Shown in pieces: positions 1 through 10,387 of a DNA stretch of 64,000 nt; the stretch's first letter is position 1, and each line of letters starts with the position of its first letter. Both the position numbers and the translations under genes were made by a program. The stretch covers positions 10,416,001-10,480,000 of the forward strand of contig CP053156.1 in the NCBI GenBank assembly GCA_014607495.2. Direction: 5' to 3'. The notes under the pieces are model-generated. The model ran no database searches. It saw only the letters and a program-made list of their open reading frames with translations, and was not told the DNA's origin. Origin of the DNA: Carposina sasakii (taxonomy: Eukaryota > Arthropoda > Insecta > Lepidoptera > Carposinidae).

Positions 1-480
1 TAACCGACTTAAAAAAAAGAGGTTATCAATACGTCTGTATGTTTTTTAATCGACTTCAAAAAAGAGAGGTTATCAATTCGTCTGTCTGTTTTATTTTTAT
101 TTTTTATGTGTGTTACCTTAGAACTCCTTCATTTATGAACCGATTTCAATTTTTTTAATAGATTGTCATGGTATGCTTCCAAGTTGGTCCCATATTCACC
201 ATGTCAGGATCTGATGATGGGATCTTGGAGAAATCGAGGGCAATCCTCAAATATTATAGGCACATGTAGTCTGTTTTTATACTTCTACTGAGCGTTTTGA
301 TCACCTACATATAAAACATAACATCTGATGATGGAATCTCCAAGGAATCTAGGGATATCCTCAAATATAAATGGCACGAGTAGTCCGTTTTTAGATTGTT
401 ATAGAAAATTTTGGTCAGCTACACATAATATAAAGGAAACGAGGGTTTGATGATGGAGCCGCCGAAAAACAGATAGTGGA
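1..480. repeat. Dispersed lepidopteran repeat with internal tandem copies
   Basis: The segment opens with two ~48-bp copies of an 'ACCGACTTMAAAAAAGAGGTT' type unit (1-47 and 49-96). A second unit then starts at CTGATGATGG (211), repeats at 325 and partly at about 447, a period of roughly 114-122 bp. I know this layout by sight as a common lepidopteran repeat but cannot assign its class. No coding potential is seen. Confidence 0.6.
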
Positions 481-496
481 CTTTTTAGTAACAAAA

Positions 497-545
497 TCCC
501 CCTATGGCAGGGGGAGGCCTACGTCCAGTAGTGGACTGCATGAGA
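497..545 (+). mobile_element. RTE-type LINE/SINE 3' tail fragment
   Basis: A short piece carrying GGGGAGGCCTACGTCCAG and a diverged 'cagtagtggactgca', the same tail found at 21.9, 25.3, 30.7, 37.25 and 43.5 kb. Only the tail is present, without the terminal TGA repeats. Confidence 0.7.
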
Positions 546-584
546 TTATTTTATAATAATATTTTTTGGATTTTAGAGGTTCAT

Positions 585-848
585 AATAATTAGTGGTTTA
601 CTAATTTACTAATTTCTATAATCCTGAGGATGCCACGGTTGTTGGCGAAACATATGTAGATTATTTATCTAGTTTTTGATTTCGGAATGGTGCAATGTAT
701 CGTCTTGCATGCTAGGTGCTCGGGTCTGGTTTCTCATGGCGATTGTAGTTAGTACAAGTGCCTGTTGTCGCAATTATGAGTTATCAGATCCGAGGGTCAG
801 TGGAGGGTGTAGGGCCCGGTGGTGGGCGCACCCATATGAAGGAAATTA
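585..848 (+). mobile_element. ~260-bp retroposon, copy 1
   Basis: This is nearly identical, in opposite orientation, to 50850-51108. It runs from ATAATTAGTGGTTTACTAAT to GGGCGCACCCATATGAA. The other copy has a 12-bp target-site duplication, so this is a retroposed unit, either a 5'-truncated LINE or a SINE. I see no pol III B box. A 71-codon open frame at 676-891 is a by-product. Confidence 0.75.
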
Positions 849-926
849 TATTTTTATAATTATCAAGGTATATTTATCAATATTATCGTGATAATTATCA
901 TGATAATATTAGTTTTTTTATTATTA

Positions 927-2040
927 TTTTTTTTTTTTTTTTACCTGGGCGAATCCCTTTACGGGGCCGTGGGACTACTACCTAAGCATTCTACCTCAGA
1001 CCCCGTGCTGCGGCCTGTCCGCCCCACCTGGGCGGACCCTCCTCGGGGCGCTCTGCGAGCGCCCCAGGGCGCCTCTGGCACCCTATCATCTCGCGGCACG
1101 TGGGACGACAAGCACGCGCCGTTCGACTTGAGGACCCGTGCAATGGGTGACAGCCTGCCCCGCAACTGCCACCCGAGCCCTCACCGTGAGCACTCCGGTG
1201 CGCAGCCCGGAAAACCCACCACCGTCTCCCTTATCCCAAGTGAGACCACTCGTTGGCCCGCGCCGCAGAGCATGTTGCAACGACACACAGAGCATGATAC
1301 GGCGCGAGACCCCACCTCCCGGGGATATGCACCCCTGGTAGTCCCATGCCGCAGAGCATGTTGCCAGAACATACAGAGCATGATACGGCATGGGACCCCC
1401 TCGTTCTCCCCCTCCTGGGGAGCTCGACCTCCTGAGGCGTACTAGTAGGGTTCTACCAGCACCCCACGTTCCAACCTCCCACCTCATGTGGACCTACTGA
1501 CCACCCAGGCCTCTCCGCTTCGACTGGACCTGCGCGTTCAGTCGGAACAGAGAGGCCTGCCACCTCATGGTCCCATCGTGGCATACCGCAGAGCTTACTG
1601 GAGAGGTTGCAGAGCATGCAGGTTGTAGAGCGGTGAACCCGACTTGGATGCAGAGCTGGTGGCAACACGAAGTGCGATGCAGCTCTGCATTCCAAGCCGC
1701 CCAAGGTTGCAGAGCGGGATAATCCATGATGCAGAGCCTCGATCCAGTAGATGCCGAGCCACGACAGGAACCACGAACTCCCCTCTTTGGGGAGTCTCCG
1801 TGAAGCGAGCCATTGCTGGCCCGCATTAGGGCCGTCCAAAGCCCCTCTGTAGGCAGAGGGACCGGACAGCCCCCTCCTCTGGGTGAAATTGGTCCGCGGG
1901 GGCCCTAAGGCCCCAACCCACCGGCCGGAACCAAGCCGGTGGCCCCTATCCGCCACCTGGGGACGCGCCACATTCCGGTATCACCCAACCCGGCTCCCCC
2001 GCACTGATGTGCACGGGGGGTGGCGCATTTAGCACTCCTA
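927..2040 (-). mobile_element. GC-rich element with minus-strand poly(A) tail
   Basis: An abruptly GC-rich block in AT-rich surroundings. Its left edge is a run of 16 T (927-942), read on the minus strand as a poly(A) tail after GGGATTCGCCCAGGT, so this looks like the 3' part of a non-LTR retrotransposon, possibly R1-like. Inside, GCAGAGC recurs at about 1265, 1351, 1588, 1609, 1650, 1709 and 1731. A ~55-bp unit around GCAGAGCATGTTGC is repeated 85 bp apart (1265 and 1351). Several overlapping open frames (up to 185 codons) match nothing I know and follow from the low stop-codon density. The right edge lies close to CCTAACCTAACC (2037-2048). Confidence 0.5.
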
Positions 2041-2049
2041 ACCTAACCA

Positions 2050-3725
2050 ATGTTAGCTCTATCAATCCTACCTACTAACATGAAATCTATCATTACGATT
2101 TACATCCATTCGTCATGGAATAAGAATCGATCTATGGAATGTCTCTCACAGTGGTTACTTGATCATGGTTGGTTAATCGAAGGTGGATCGCCAGTTGACC
2201 GATGGTCGATTGATTGCTTTATCGTCCTCAATCAATTGATCAGACAAACATTTGGTTAAAAACGGACAAATAGGTTTTTGAAATACCATAGCTGCTATAC
2301 ATTGCCATAAATAGAACGTGGTTTAACAAACTTGGTGACGAGGGCATTTGGTGAAGATATATTACAAACTTGGGTTAGAGGACTTAGCAATATTAGGTAC
2401 GCATTCCATCAAAAGAACACGCAAACTTGTGCGAAAACAAGACAACATTACACAATTTGATATCTTTCAAGGCAAACAAAACAAACAAATATTATTTATT
2501 TATTATTAAAATATTCTCTTGACTGTTCCATCTAAAGTGCTTTGGCACGATAGTCAGACAAATGATCCTCTGCTGTACCTACTCTGACACAAAGTATTGC
2601 AGCCGACAACTAAATTAAAGTCGTTTTCTGCCTTTATTGGCAGCAACGCGGCTAGATGACACCGAGCCCACTCTAGCATACCTACTCTAGCTTATCTCTC
2701 AGGTGAAAGGTTGTCCAATAAATCGCGGTGTTTACACCACACAAGCTGGACACTAAAGGAAATGTGGGCACGCTTAGTTTGTTTGTTTTCTACACTTAGG
2801 TACAGCACGATAAGTTTCTTTATTTTCTTGTTATCATGAGGTAGTGCCGGTTGAAAGGTTTACGATCATGCATAAAACGCCGCGAAGAATCAAGCCAAAA
2901 CAATGTTGTTGTAAGATTTAGGTCTCCGTGTGAAGTGGTTTCGTGTTGTAATCAAATAGTTAAATAGGTAAGATAAGGAGAAATAACTATAGCGAACTAG
3001 ACCAAAGATCAAGGCAATTGAATCTAGGTAGGTATAAGTTTATTGCATAGTTCCATTCAGTATTTGCTATAAATGTTATCTTATTTTAGCCACTTGTATA
3101 GGTAGTTATAGGTTAAGAATAAAATTGCTTAGAGGTTACTTAAAGCCTAACAAAATTTAATTACGCTCGCTCCATAGGTCTCGGTATTAAGACTGATTTT
3201 TAATGTAATCTAGGAGGAGCTATAGTTAGTTTAATTCGCCTTATCTCACGTTATCTCCACTCAAATTTATCTATCCTCAATTGAAACAAATGTGTCTAGA
3301 AGGTCGCGCCTATCTCAGATAAATTATAGTAAGCTTTTAAAAAACGTTTGCGTAGCGTGCGCGCGGTATTGGATGGCTCGGAAATTATCTTCGAGATGTT
3401 TTTATGGTCCGCATTGGAATCTGAGAATTTTTTCTCCATCTCGAGTACCGAAACAGGTTTTTAGATAGTGCTCGCTGAGTAATGCATCAGTCTGGATGGT
3501 TTTTGTAAAGGCCACACCGGGGCGGCGCTGTGCCGGCACGATTATACTCGACGCAAGTGGCTCCCGAAGCCGCGATCATGAGAGAAGAACTAAATTTCAG
3601 ACGCCATAATCAGTGTAGTCTTGCTGCAAAGATTACATAATGTAACTAGTCTTGGCTACAGTATGATCCAATACAAATACTGGTTGAGATTCACGTTCAA
3701 CCATCTTACTATGTAGTTACTATTT
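2050..3725. other. Intergenic stretch, nothing recognised
   Basis: AT-rich single-copy-looking DNA with a small GC-rich patch at about 3346-3570. No exon-like frame bounded by splice signals and no clear repeat boundary was found. Confidence 0.5.
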
Positions 3726-3729
3726 ATAT

Positions 3730-4082
3730 TCAGGATGTTTTTACATCAAATAAGTTTATGCAAAAAAAATGTTAGGAAACGATGTAATTTTTTTTGAATT
3801 TTTTTTTGAATTACTTGATCGGGCGAAATTTATAGTGTCCAGTATTTATGCTAGATTTTTCATAGACAGATATAAATTATTTCTCGTGAAAAAATCTTGC
3901 TACACGCGTCAATGTGCATTTATGTAGAAAAACGCTGTCTATTCACTCATACTTAACTTTGGAACCTAATATTTTGGAAACCAGACACTTCCCAGGTATG
4001 CTTCCATAGAGAAAAATGATCGTGATGATTAGGAGATTCCGTAGTTTTCGGGAACGTTGACGACCAAAAATCAATCTGTATA
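3730..4082 (-). mobile_element. MITE family B, near full length
   Basis: Family B is a ~350-370-bp unit with short imperfect terminal repeats (CAGGATG / CAGGGTG type). It holds the landmarks GTTCCCGAAAACTACGG, 'catacctgggaagtgtctgg' and 'cactggacactataaattt'. Other copies lie at 22601, 30091, 44181, 44475 and 46756. No coding region. It looks like a non-autonomous DNA transposon inserting at TA. Confidence 0.75.
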
Positions 4083-4089
4083 AGTTCTG

Positions 4090-4315
4090 TGTTGATGCGG
4101 AGCTTCACTAGAATACATCATCTGTATTCCATCCAAGCATATCGTAAGAGGCGTCTAAAGAACTTTGGCATTCTCTCAAACGATAGCTACAACTTGTGAC
4201 TGATCGAACATCTGTTCCTGCTATGCTAACCTAACCTTAAACTATGGGATCTCCTTTATGATCCTGCAGGCAACCCTATTTCGATAACACAGCGGTGTCT
4301 ATGTGTTTGTAAACA
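4090..4315 (+). repeat. Dispersed repeat G (SINE-like)
   Basis: Repeat G is a ~210-230-bp unit with the landmarks GGGGCTTCACTAGAATACAT, 'tcgtaagagtcgactaagga', 'gcattctctcaggcgataag', 'caacttgtcactgatc', 'gggatctcctttatgatcct' and 'tttcgggaacacagcc'. This copy is diverged. About 14 full or partial copies occur in the window. Its class is uncertain; the 'tcgtaagaggcgactaagg' module is also seen in the RTE-tailed SINE at 30.5 kb. Confidence 0.6.
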
Positions 4316-4329
4316 AGAGTTGTAAGCCA

Positions 4330-4955
4330 CCTCCAGTTTTCTCCTTCACCATGTTGTCGACAAACGACCTTCTTTAATGAGCTTTGAGCTTGGAGTGGCT
4401 TCGGTTTTGTCAATTGCCTCAACTGGATAGAATAGGGTCAGGGACTGTACCTGAACGTTTTACTAGATTTTGTATAGGGTCTGCTAAGTTAGGGTGTGTC
4501 GACTGTCGCTGCTATTATATCGACGCAGGATGTTGTGCGCGGCTGTGTTTTATGTACGGTACGGAGCTTTTGGTTGGCCACGGATAAACTGCTTTAATAA
4601 TGATAAAAGACCGTTACGCGTTAAAACGAGTTTACGATGATGCGAATCGTAGGTACCTACCCTTAATCCATGCTAATCACTTTGATAACAATTTGATTCG
4701 AAATACAGAAAAAAAGTTGGCAGGCAGGATCTATACTATGTTAGGATCAACGATTCTGCTAAGAGTTTCAGGTCGCGTCGTGACTTCATAGTCAGAGGTG
4801 ATTTGTAAGGAGGAGGTTTGAGTGCTATCGAAACTGTATTTGGTCATGAAGCCTGCGTTTTAGGGCCAGCAACGGCGGCTGAGTAGCATTAATAAACGAG
4901 CACGTTAATACGACGAGTTTAGACATAAGAAACCTCGTTCTTATTTGGCTTAAGC
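4330..4955. other. Intergenic or intronic stretch, nothing recognised
   Basis: This may be the first intron of the NHS/Guk-holder gene, since it lies downstream of that donor on the minus strand. Two short open frames on the plus strand (67 and 63 codons) have no recognisable features. Confidence 0.4.
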
Positions 4956-5026
4956 TCACAATAAAATATCAGAATAGAGCTTCATCCCCTGTATAAAACT
5001 ATAAACTTGTATACAAAAGTACTTAC

Positions 5027-5315
5027 GGACTGGCACCTTCTTCGGATCATATTGCTGGACTATCTCACTAATGCTCTCAATCTTCACTTGAGCGAGTTTG
5101 GAGCGTTCCGTGATGCCCTGCAGCTGTGACGTCAGTTCGCTGAAGATGTCTTCAGCCAGCAACACGAGGGACGCGAGCTGACGCAAGGCATTGCTCAGGG
5201 TACAGTTCGTAACTGCCTGCAGTTCCTCGTCCGTAATCTTCGGCCCGCCATTCTCGTCTCTCAAACTGGTCCGCGAAAGATACTTCGGTTCCACCACTCG
5301 TTGCACGAACGGCAT
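5027..5315 (-). CDS. gukh: Guk-holder / NHS-family protein, first coding exon (partial gene)
   Basis: The exon encodes 96 residues starting MPFVQRVVEPKYLSRTS and ending DPKKVPV plus one base of the next codon (phase 1). It stops at a strong donor (GTCC|GTAAGT, exon end 5027). The MPF..R-VEP start, the 'DEELQAVTNCTLSNALRQL' helix and the 'AEDIFSEL' segment mark the N-terminal WAVE-homology domain of the Nance-Horan syndrome/Guk-holder family. These are cortical scaffold proteins linked to actin organisation; the fly homologue binds the guanylate-kinase domain of Discs large. The ATG at 5315 is the first in-frame ATG after an in-frame TAA at 5369-5367, and its context (GAAATG) is reasonable. 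Later exons are expected beyond position 1; none was found in 1-5026. Family assignment is confident. Fly Guk-holder is the expected orthologue in an insect. Confidence 0.88.
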
Positions 5316-5660
5316 TTCGAAAAAGTTCCAAACTATACACTTACTCACCCATTCCCGCGCCGCGAATTACTTAATTCCGACATCCATTCAACTTACGGAC
5401 ACAAAAAACGTCAGGTAACCGCCACTTTGAATTAACCGACATCCTACCGGCGCGGCCAGGGTAATTGCAAAGGTATATTGAGCTTTTAGAACTGCGTTAA
5501 ACTTCTTGTTATTCAATATAAAAGGTTTCTTTTAAACTATTTTGAATTAAAAGTTTTCAGTGAAGTTTTCGTCACGATCACATTCCGCCATCACAAACAT
5601 GCCGCCGCGCGTCTCGAACCTAGAACGTCAACCGGCCGAATGAATGAACTGTCAAAATAA
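5316..5660 (-). promoter_or_regulatory. Probable promoter / 5' UTR of the gukh-like gene
   Basis: This is the non-repetitive stretch upstream of the ATG. It is locally GC- and CpG-rich (for example CCGGCGCGGCCAGG at about 5447 and GCCGCCGCGCGTCTCG at about 5600) and no TATA box is seen. A four-codon upstream ORF (ATG GGT GAG TAA, 5352-5341) overlaps a donor-like GG|GTGAGT. The transcription start cannot be placed from sequence. Confidence 0.35.
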
Positions 5661-5903
5661 ACGCGGCAGTGAAAAGTGTTGCCATACACTAAAAACGATG
5701 TCCCATAAACAATGGTTAAAGACTCTGAACTGGAGATTACCTTCTAGCGCAAAAATTGCAAAAGGAATGATTCGTTCTGTATTTTTATAATAATAATGAG
5801 GTAACCGTCCGGGTGACTTAGGCTGTTTATTCACCTACGGAAAATAAAAAAGGGACAAAGTGTGAGTCGGAATCACCCAGGTATGGTTCCTATATATAAT
5901 TAA
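5661..5903. other. Spacer, nothing recognised
   Basis: Between the probable promoter and the Helitron-like element. No repeat or coding signature was seen. Confidence 0.4.
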
Positions 5904-6710
5904 CTAGTGGCCCGCCCTCGCTTCGCTTCGGTACATATCAATACATAGATACAACTTTATATGTAGGTACAGCGGTTTTCGTTTAAATTTGGAACTCCCG
6001 TTGGTCCCCTTCCCGTGGGAATTTCGGGAAATCCGTTCTTAGAGCTTCCTTGTAGCCCTAATCCGATTTCAGCTTCGTATAAATAGCTGTTTTCGTAAAA
6101 AAATTAAATTCCCGTAACTCCCTTCCCATAGGAATTTCGGGAAATCCGTTCTTAGTGCTCCCTCGCAGTCCCTAATGAACATACAGGTCCAATTTCAAAT
6201 TCATATGTATCGCAGTTGTCGTAAAAAAAATGAATTCCCGTTTGTCCCCTTCCCGTGGGAATATCGGGAAATCCGTTTGAATTCCCATTTGTCCCCTTCC
6301 CTTGGGAATTTCGGGAAATCCGTTTTTAGTCCTTCCTCGTTGTCCCCAATGAACATATATGCCCGATTTCAGCTTCATATGTATAGCGGTTCTCGTAAAA
6401 ATTATGAATTCCCGTTAGTCCCCTTCCCGTGGGAATTTCGGGAAATCCGTTTTTAGTCCTTCCTCGTTGTCCCCAATGAACATATATGCCCGATTTCAGC
6501 TTCAAATGTATAGCGGTTTTCGTAAAAAATATTAAATTCCCGTTGGTCGCCTTCCCGTGGGAATATCGGGAAATTCTTATAGCCTATGTTCATCCAGGTC
6601 CAATAAGGATTCTAACGGTGAAAGAATTTTTGAAATCGGTCCAGTAGTTTCGGAGCCTATTCATTACAACCAAACAAACAAAGTTTTCCTCTTTATAATA
6701 TTAGTATAGA
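5904..6710 (-). mobile_element. Helitron-like non-autonomous element
   Basis: Read on the minus strand the element starts TCTATACTAATATTATAAAG and ends GGGCCACTAG followed by T. That is the 5'-TC...CTAG-3' layout expected of Helitrons inserted between A and T. Related ends occur at 31057-31406 and 35817-36041. No helicase frame is present, so it would be non-autonomous. Unlike the 31-kb copy it lacks an obvious 3' hairpin, which lowers confidence in the class. Confidence 0.6.
5994..6580. repeat. Tandem repeats inside the Helitron-like element
   Basis: Units beginning with 'aattcccgttngtcccc' and containing CCCGTGGGAATTTCGGGAAA recur at about 5994, 6109, 6232, 6279, 6407 and 6534. The usual period is ~120-130 bp, with one short 47-bp unit (6232 to 6279). 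Open frames across the array (for example 6175-6456 on the plus strand) repeat the same peptide and are not genes. Confidence 0.8.
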
Positions 6711-7300
6711 AAAACGGATATCGAACCGTATATATAAAAACAACACCTATCTAACCAAATTACCGTTATCGTTTTTCAGGACCAAAAATAACTTCGCATT
6801 TCTTATTGTTTGTATGAATAACAAAGTTATATTTTCTGGGTAGTAAATGTGCTATATCTATGGGAATACCAACCAGAGATGAAACGGATAGTGGTTTGGC
6901 CGGATACCGAATATTCGGTAAGCTACGAGGCCGGTGCGCCGGATATCCGGCTTTTTATCGCTGTACATTACGCGATCAGGTTGATTTGAATATAGGCACG
7001 GTGAATCTGATTATCTAATTTACAAAAGCTAAGCGATAGCAGAGCAAATGCGAATTTTGCACAATTTTCGCATTTAAATGTCAACTTCGTATTAACTAAG
7101 AGCAATAGCAGAGCCAAAGCAATCAAGCAGTAGCAAAGTAAACGATTTGTAAACGATTAGCCAGTAAACGAACTGTCAAACTGCAATAAATATTATTAGG
7201 TTGGCAGAAACAGACTGCCATACAGCCAAATTCTATGGTAAAATAATTTATATTGTATGAGACGATTTTATTAAACTTATTAAAGGTATCAACCAGGTCT
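6711..7300. other. Intergenic, with transposon-like fragments
   Basis: 6880-6960 holds the palindromic ACCGAATATTCGGTA and GCGCCGGATATCCGGC, a pattern seen in hAT-like lepidopteran repeats. 6990-7180 holds repeated words of the 'gcgatagcagagcaaa' type, also found in the foldback at 36.3 kb. No gene was seen. Confidence 0.4.
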
Positions 7301-7311
7301 ATGCTTATTTT

Positions 7312-7633
7312 ATGGATGGCGCTTCAGACAGAGCAGTTTTATCAACTGCGCCTATCGGTCGTCAAATTTTAAAGAATTCCCTACTAGAATGTAATGTCCT
7401 TTATGGCAACATTTTAGTACAGTGCTGCCATCTAAGGGATAAAATATAAAACTAAAGCTTTGATGAATGGTCACTAGATGGCAGTAAATTCAAGATTGAT
7501 TACGCGACATCTAGCAAAACTATTACATAACTTCTTGCAAGTATTTTATTTAAAAGTACCACCAGATGGCTCGACCAGTAGTGAAGAGGTTTGCATGTAT
7601 AGTAGTACCTAACTCTACCACTAGATGACAGGC
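7312..7633. promoter_or_regulatory. Cluster of CTCF-like AGATGGC motifs
   Basis: Six related words lie within ~320 bp: GGATGGCGC (7314), TTAGATGGCAGC (minus, about 7421-7436), CACTAGATGGCAG (7472), CTAGATGTCGC (minus, about 7505-7514), CACCAGATGGCT (7560) and CACTAGATGACAGG (7619). The third and fifth fit the CTCF core YAGRKGGC well. Such words are also common in insect repeats, so a transposon origin is possible. Confidence 0.3.
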
Positions 7634-7918
7634 GACGTTCCAGATTATAGCATTATATCTCGCGTCTTTTTTTTTATATCTTTATTTTATAGAGGCTTTT
7701 ATTTATTACAAATATGTCAGCCTCGTCGTAGCCTAAACTAAATCTCGCAACTCGCATCGCAAAAAGCCCCTAGCTAGCTGGTTAGCCTGATTAACTAGCA
7801 CCATGAAGAAAGTTAAAATCGTGTTGATACTACGCTATGCGTTTTAATCCTCGTACGTTGATGGCATGAAATGTAGGTACTATCATGAAATGTAATGCCA
7901 CCATAAAAATAACGATGT

Positions 7919-7980
7919 CATCTTAGAATAATGATTCGCTCTCCGCTCTGCGGAGCGAAGATCGATCATTAATCTAAGGA
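7919..7980. repeat. Short foldback
   Basis: Inverted arms of the 'TTAGAATAATGATTCGCTC' type meet around the stem CGCTCTCCGC / GCGGAGCG. Probably a small MITE remnant. Confidence 0.45.
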
Positions 7981-8045
7981 TGTCAATTTGTTAGTGTATC
8001 TTAGGAGACGGCGACTGCTTCCTAGACCTGCGCCCAGCAGACCTA

Positions 8046-8216
8046 TTGGCTATCTTTTTTGACAGTTCATAGTGATCATCACTCAATTGAAACTCAACAA
8101 CTGGAAGTGGCATAATGCCTTATCTGAAGATTTTGGCAACACACACATACATGTCATTTCCAGTTTAAAGTTTCAATGTGTGATCATCACCATGAACTGT
8201 CAAAAGAGATAGCCAA
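8046..8216. mobile_element. 171-bp foldback MITE with TA duplication
   Basis: Arms TTGGCTATCTTTTTTGACAG and CTGTCAAAAGAGATAGCCAA are flanked by TA on both sides (8044-8045 and 8217-8218). This fits a Tc1/mariner-type MITE. A second, more diverged copy lies at about 38539-38692. Confidence 0.75.
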
Positions 8217-10124
8217 TACGGGGGCAATAGAAATATATCTATTACGGGGGCAGATGTAAACAGCTACAAAGTATTTTTTTAGATACTTCTAAAGTAATTA
8301 ATAGTGGATATGCTTTAGGAGCCCGGAGTGCGAAAACGTTGAAATAAACATTGACTAGGTAACGGCGCTAACGTAAGTACTTATAGCTAATTAACATTCA
8401 GCGGCCGTTTGAAATAACCGCGTTTTTAGATGTTCATCAATAGTTTTTGATTGACCGTTAGGAAAGCATTCTAAGTAAAGTTTATTTAATGAATACATCT
8501 GATAGCCATCTAATTTAACTTATTACCTACCTATTATATCATTGTGAGAAACATAGTTAAGTACTCGTACTCATAGTCATGGGGAAATAATTAAAAGTCA
8601 AACAGCACAAAAAATAATATTATTATTTCTACGTAACAAAGCATCATTGATTTAAAATATTTTAACGCACTGAAAAGGAATCATGCTAGTATTTTAGTAA
8701 CAAAACATATCTACTTACTTGCACAGGTTGGTAATTACTTCCTACCCCCTTTAGTAACCTAGGTTACCCAGGAAAGTTTATATTACCGCCCTCGCTTCTT
8801 TATATTCATAAATAAATAAATCGCGAAGCCTTAATAGATGGTAGCTTTCAGTACATTAAAATATTAAAAAATCATTTCCAGTACACCATTTGATTACAAG
8901 TAGGTACATACAACTATTTTATATCTATTACAATGCCATGCAATAACTGCAACTTTTGTAGCAACAATGTTTAGATATAATTAATTATAAATTTATTATA
9001 ACTAAAATCGTATAATGATCTATCTTTCTTAACTTGGCTTAAGCTGATTGCAAGATTATATTCTTGAGTTTGAGATCGCAGATTCTAAAGACTATAAAAT
9101 ACATGTTGGCCCAGCCTAGCCGAGTGAACGCTAGAGATGACGCATAAATATTGGAATAGGTATGTGGATTAGGTATTTTTAAATACTCAGGATGAGGGCG
9201 GCCTTTTTCGGGCGGGCTTCCACATTTCTGTAGGAAATATTTTTTAAAATTGTTTACCAATTCTGCAATGTTAAGCAAAATAGATCATGACATAAATCCT
9301 ATAGGTAGAGTTGTTTTGTCTTGCCATATTTTGTATCTCTCGTGGGATTATTATAAAATACCTAGTTACTTACAATTCTTTGGAAATGTTTAATATTTCA
9401 TAATATCAGAATAATATCAGGACATAGACATCACTATAAAGATAAGCAAAAATAAAAAATAGGAAGAATTAGTACAGACATGCCTATGTGAAAACGGTAG
9501 GCAAATAATTTAGTAGGTGCCTAATTGAATATTTACCTAAGTAGGTACCTACTTATTATTTATTTTGTGGGTAACTAAAGTATTGTTAGTAAGTAATTTT
9601 CATTGAAAACCTCAAAGTATTTTAATATTTGAAATAACTAGTGGCTTACCTTACCTTTAGTAAATGACTAAAAAGTGTCCTTATGCTAAGATGGCAGTAA
9701 TTTCTGTTACAAATATTAGTTTTACAATTAGGTATGGTTTTACTGAAAAAGTCAAAACCAATGCTACAGCCCCCTTTCGAGGATCGCAACATCTAATTGA
9801 ACCGTTTCAGCACAAATCATCGTTTTTTGATTCAAGAATATTTTGGAGCTTGTGCACATTAGTTGTAAATAGTTTTAACTGTTATTTAAATTTTACTGTT
9901 AACATATTTTATTTCTAATGTAAGCACATAGAGCTGAGAAGAAATAGAACTGCACTATCTATTTTTATTAGCAACTACAAAATTACAACATTAAAATATA
10001 CCTACCTACGTATAAATGGATGTGTTTTGAACACCTGATTTAGTTATAAACTTCTGTATCTAAGTTACTAAAGTTATAAGTAGCATAATATAACGTTCCT
10101 CTAAACATTAAGGAGTAATACATA
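8217..10124. other. Intergenic stretch, nothing recognised
   Basis: About 1.9 kb of AT-rich DNA. Open frames of 79-84 codons exist but have no splice context or recognisable motifs. Confidence 0.45.
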
Positions 10125-10126
10125 TA

Positions 10127-10385
10127 CAGGGTGTAACAAAAAGGGTATGTTAAGCGAAAAGCTATGTGAATAGCCCACGGTATAGAACCTATCCACAAAA
10201 TTTGAGACCCGAAATCACATGTTTATTTTTCCCGATAGTATGGAGAATTTTTAAATAAATCAAGAATTTTCATACAATCTTAAAAATAAAAATGTGATTT
10301 CGAGTCTCAAATTTTTTAGATAGGTTCTCTATAGTGGGCTATTTACATAGCTTTTCGCTTAACATACCCTTTTTGTTACACTCTG
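10127..10385. mobile_element. MITE family A, full-length foldback with TA duplication
   Basis: Family A is ~260-280 bp and almost entirely self-complementary: 'cagggtgtaacaaaaagggt' and 'atgttaagcgaaaagctat' at one end return inverted at the other. This copy is flanked by TA (10125-10126 and 10386-10387), as for Tc1/mariner MITEs. Other copies are at 23906, 32666, 33241, 55550 and 56104. Confidence 0.85.
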
Positions 10386-10387
10386 TA

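Noticed and set aside
888..1971. Long open frames (185, 172, 133 and 110 codons) in the GC-rich block
   Set aside because: They overlap in several frames on both strands, have no recognisable domain, and arise because GC-rich DNA has few stop codons. The block looks like retroelement 3' sequence.
2037..2048. CCTAACCTAACC as a telomeric repeat tract
   Set aside because: Only 12 bp; a similar AACCTAACC occurs at 4228. Too short to claim a telomeric site, so kept only as a note in the GC-rich element finding.
6175..6456. 93-codon frame with repeated FPxVPFPWEFREIRF peptides
   Set aside because: The peptide repeat simply mirrors the DNA tandem repeats of the Helitron-like element.
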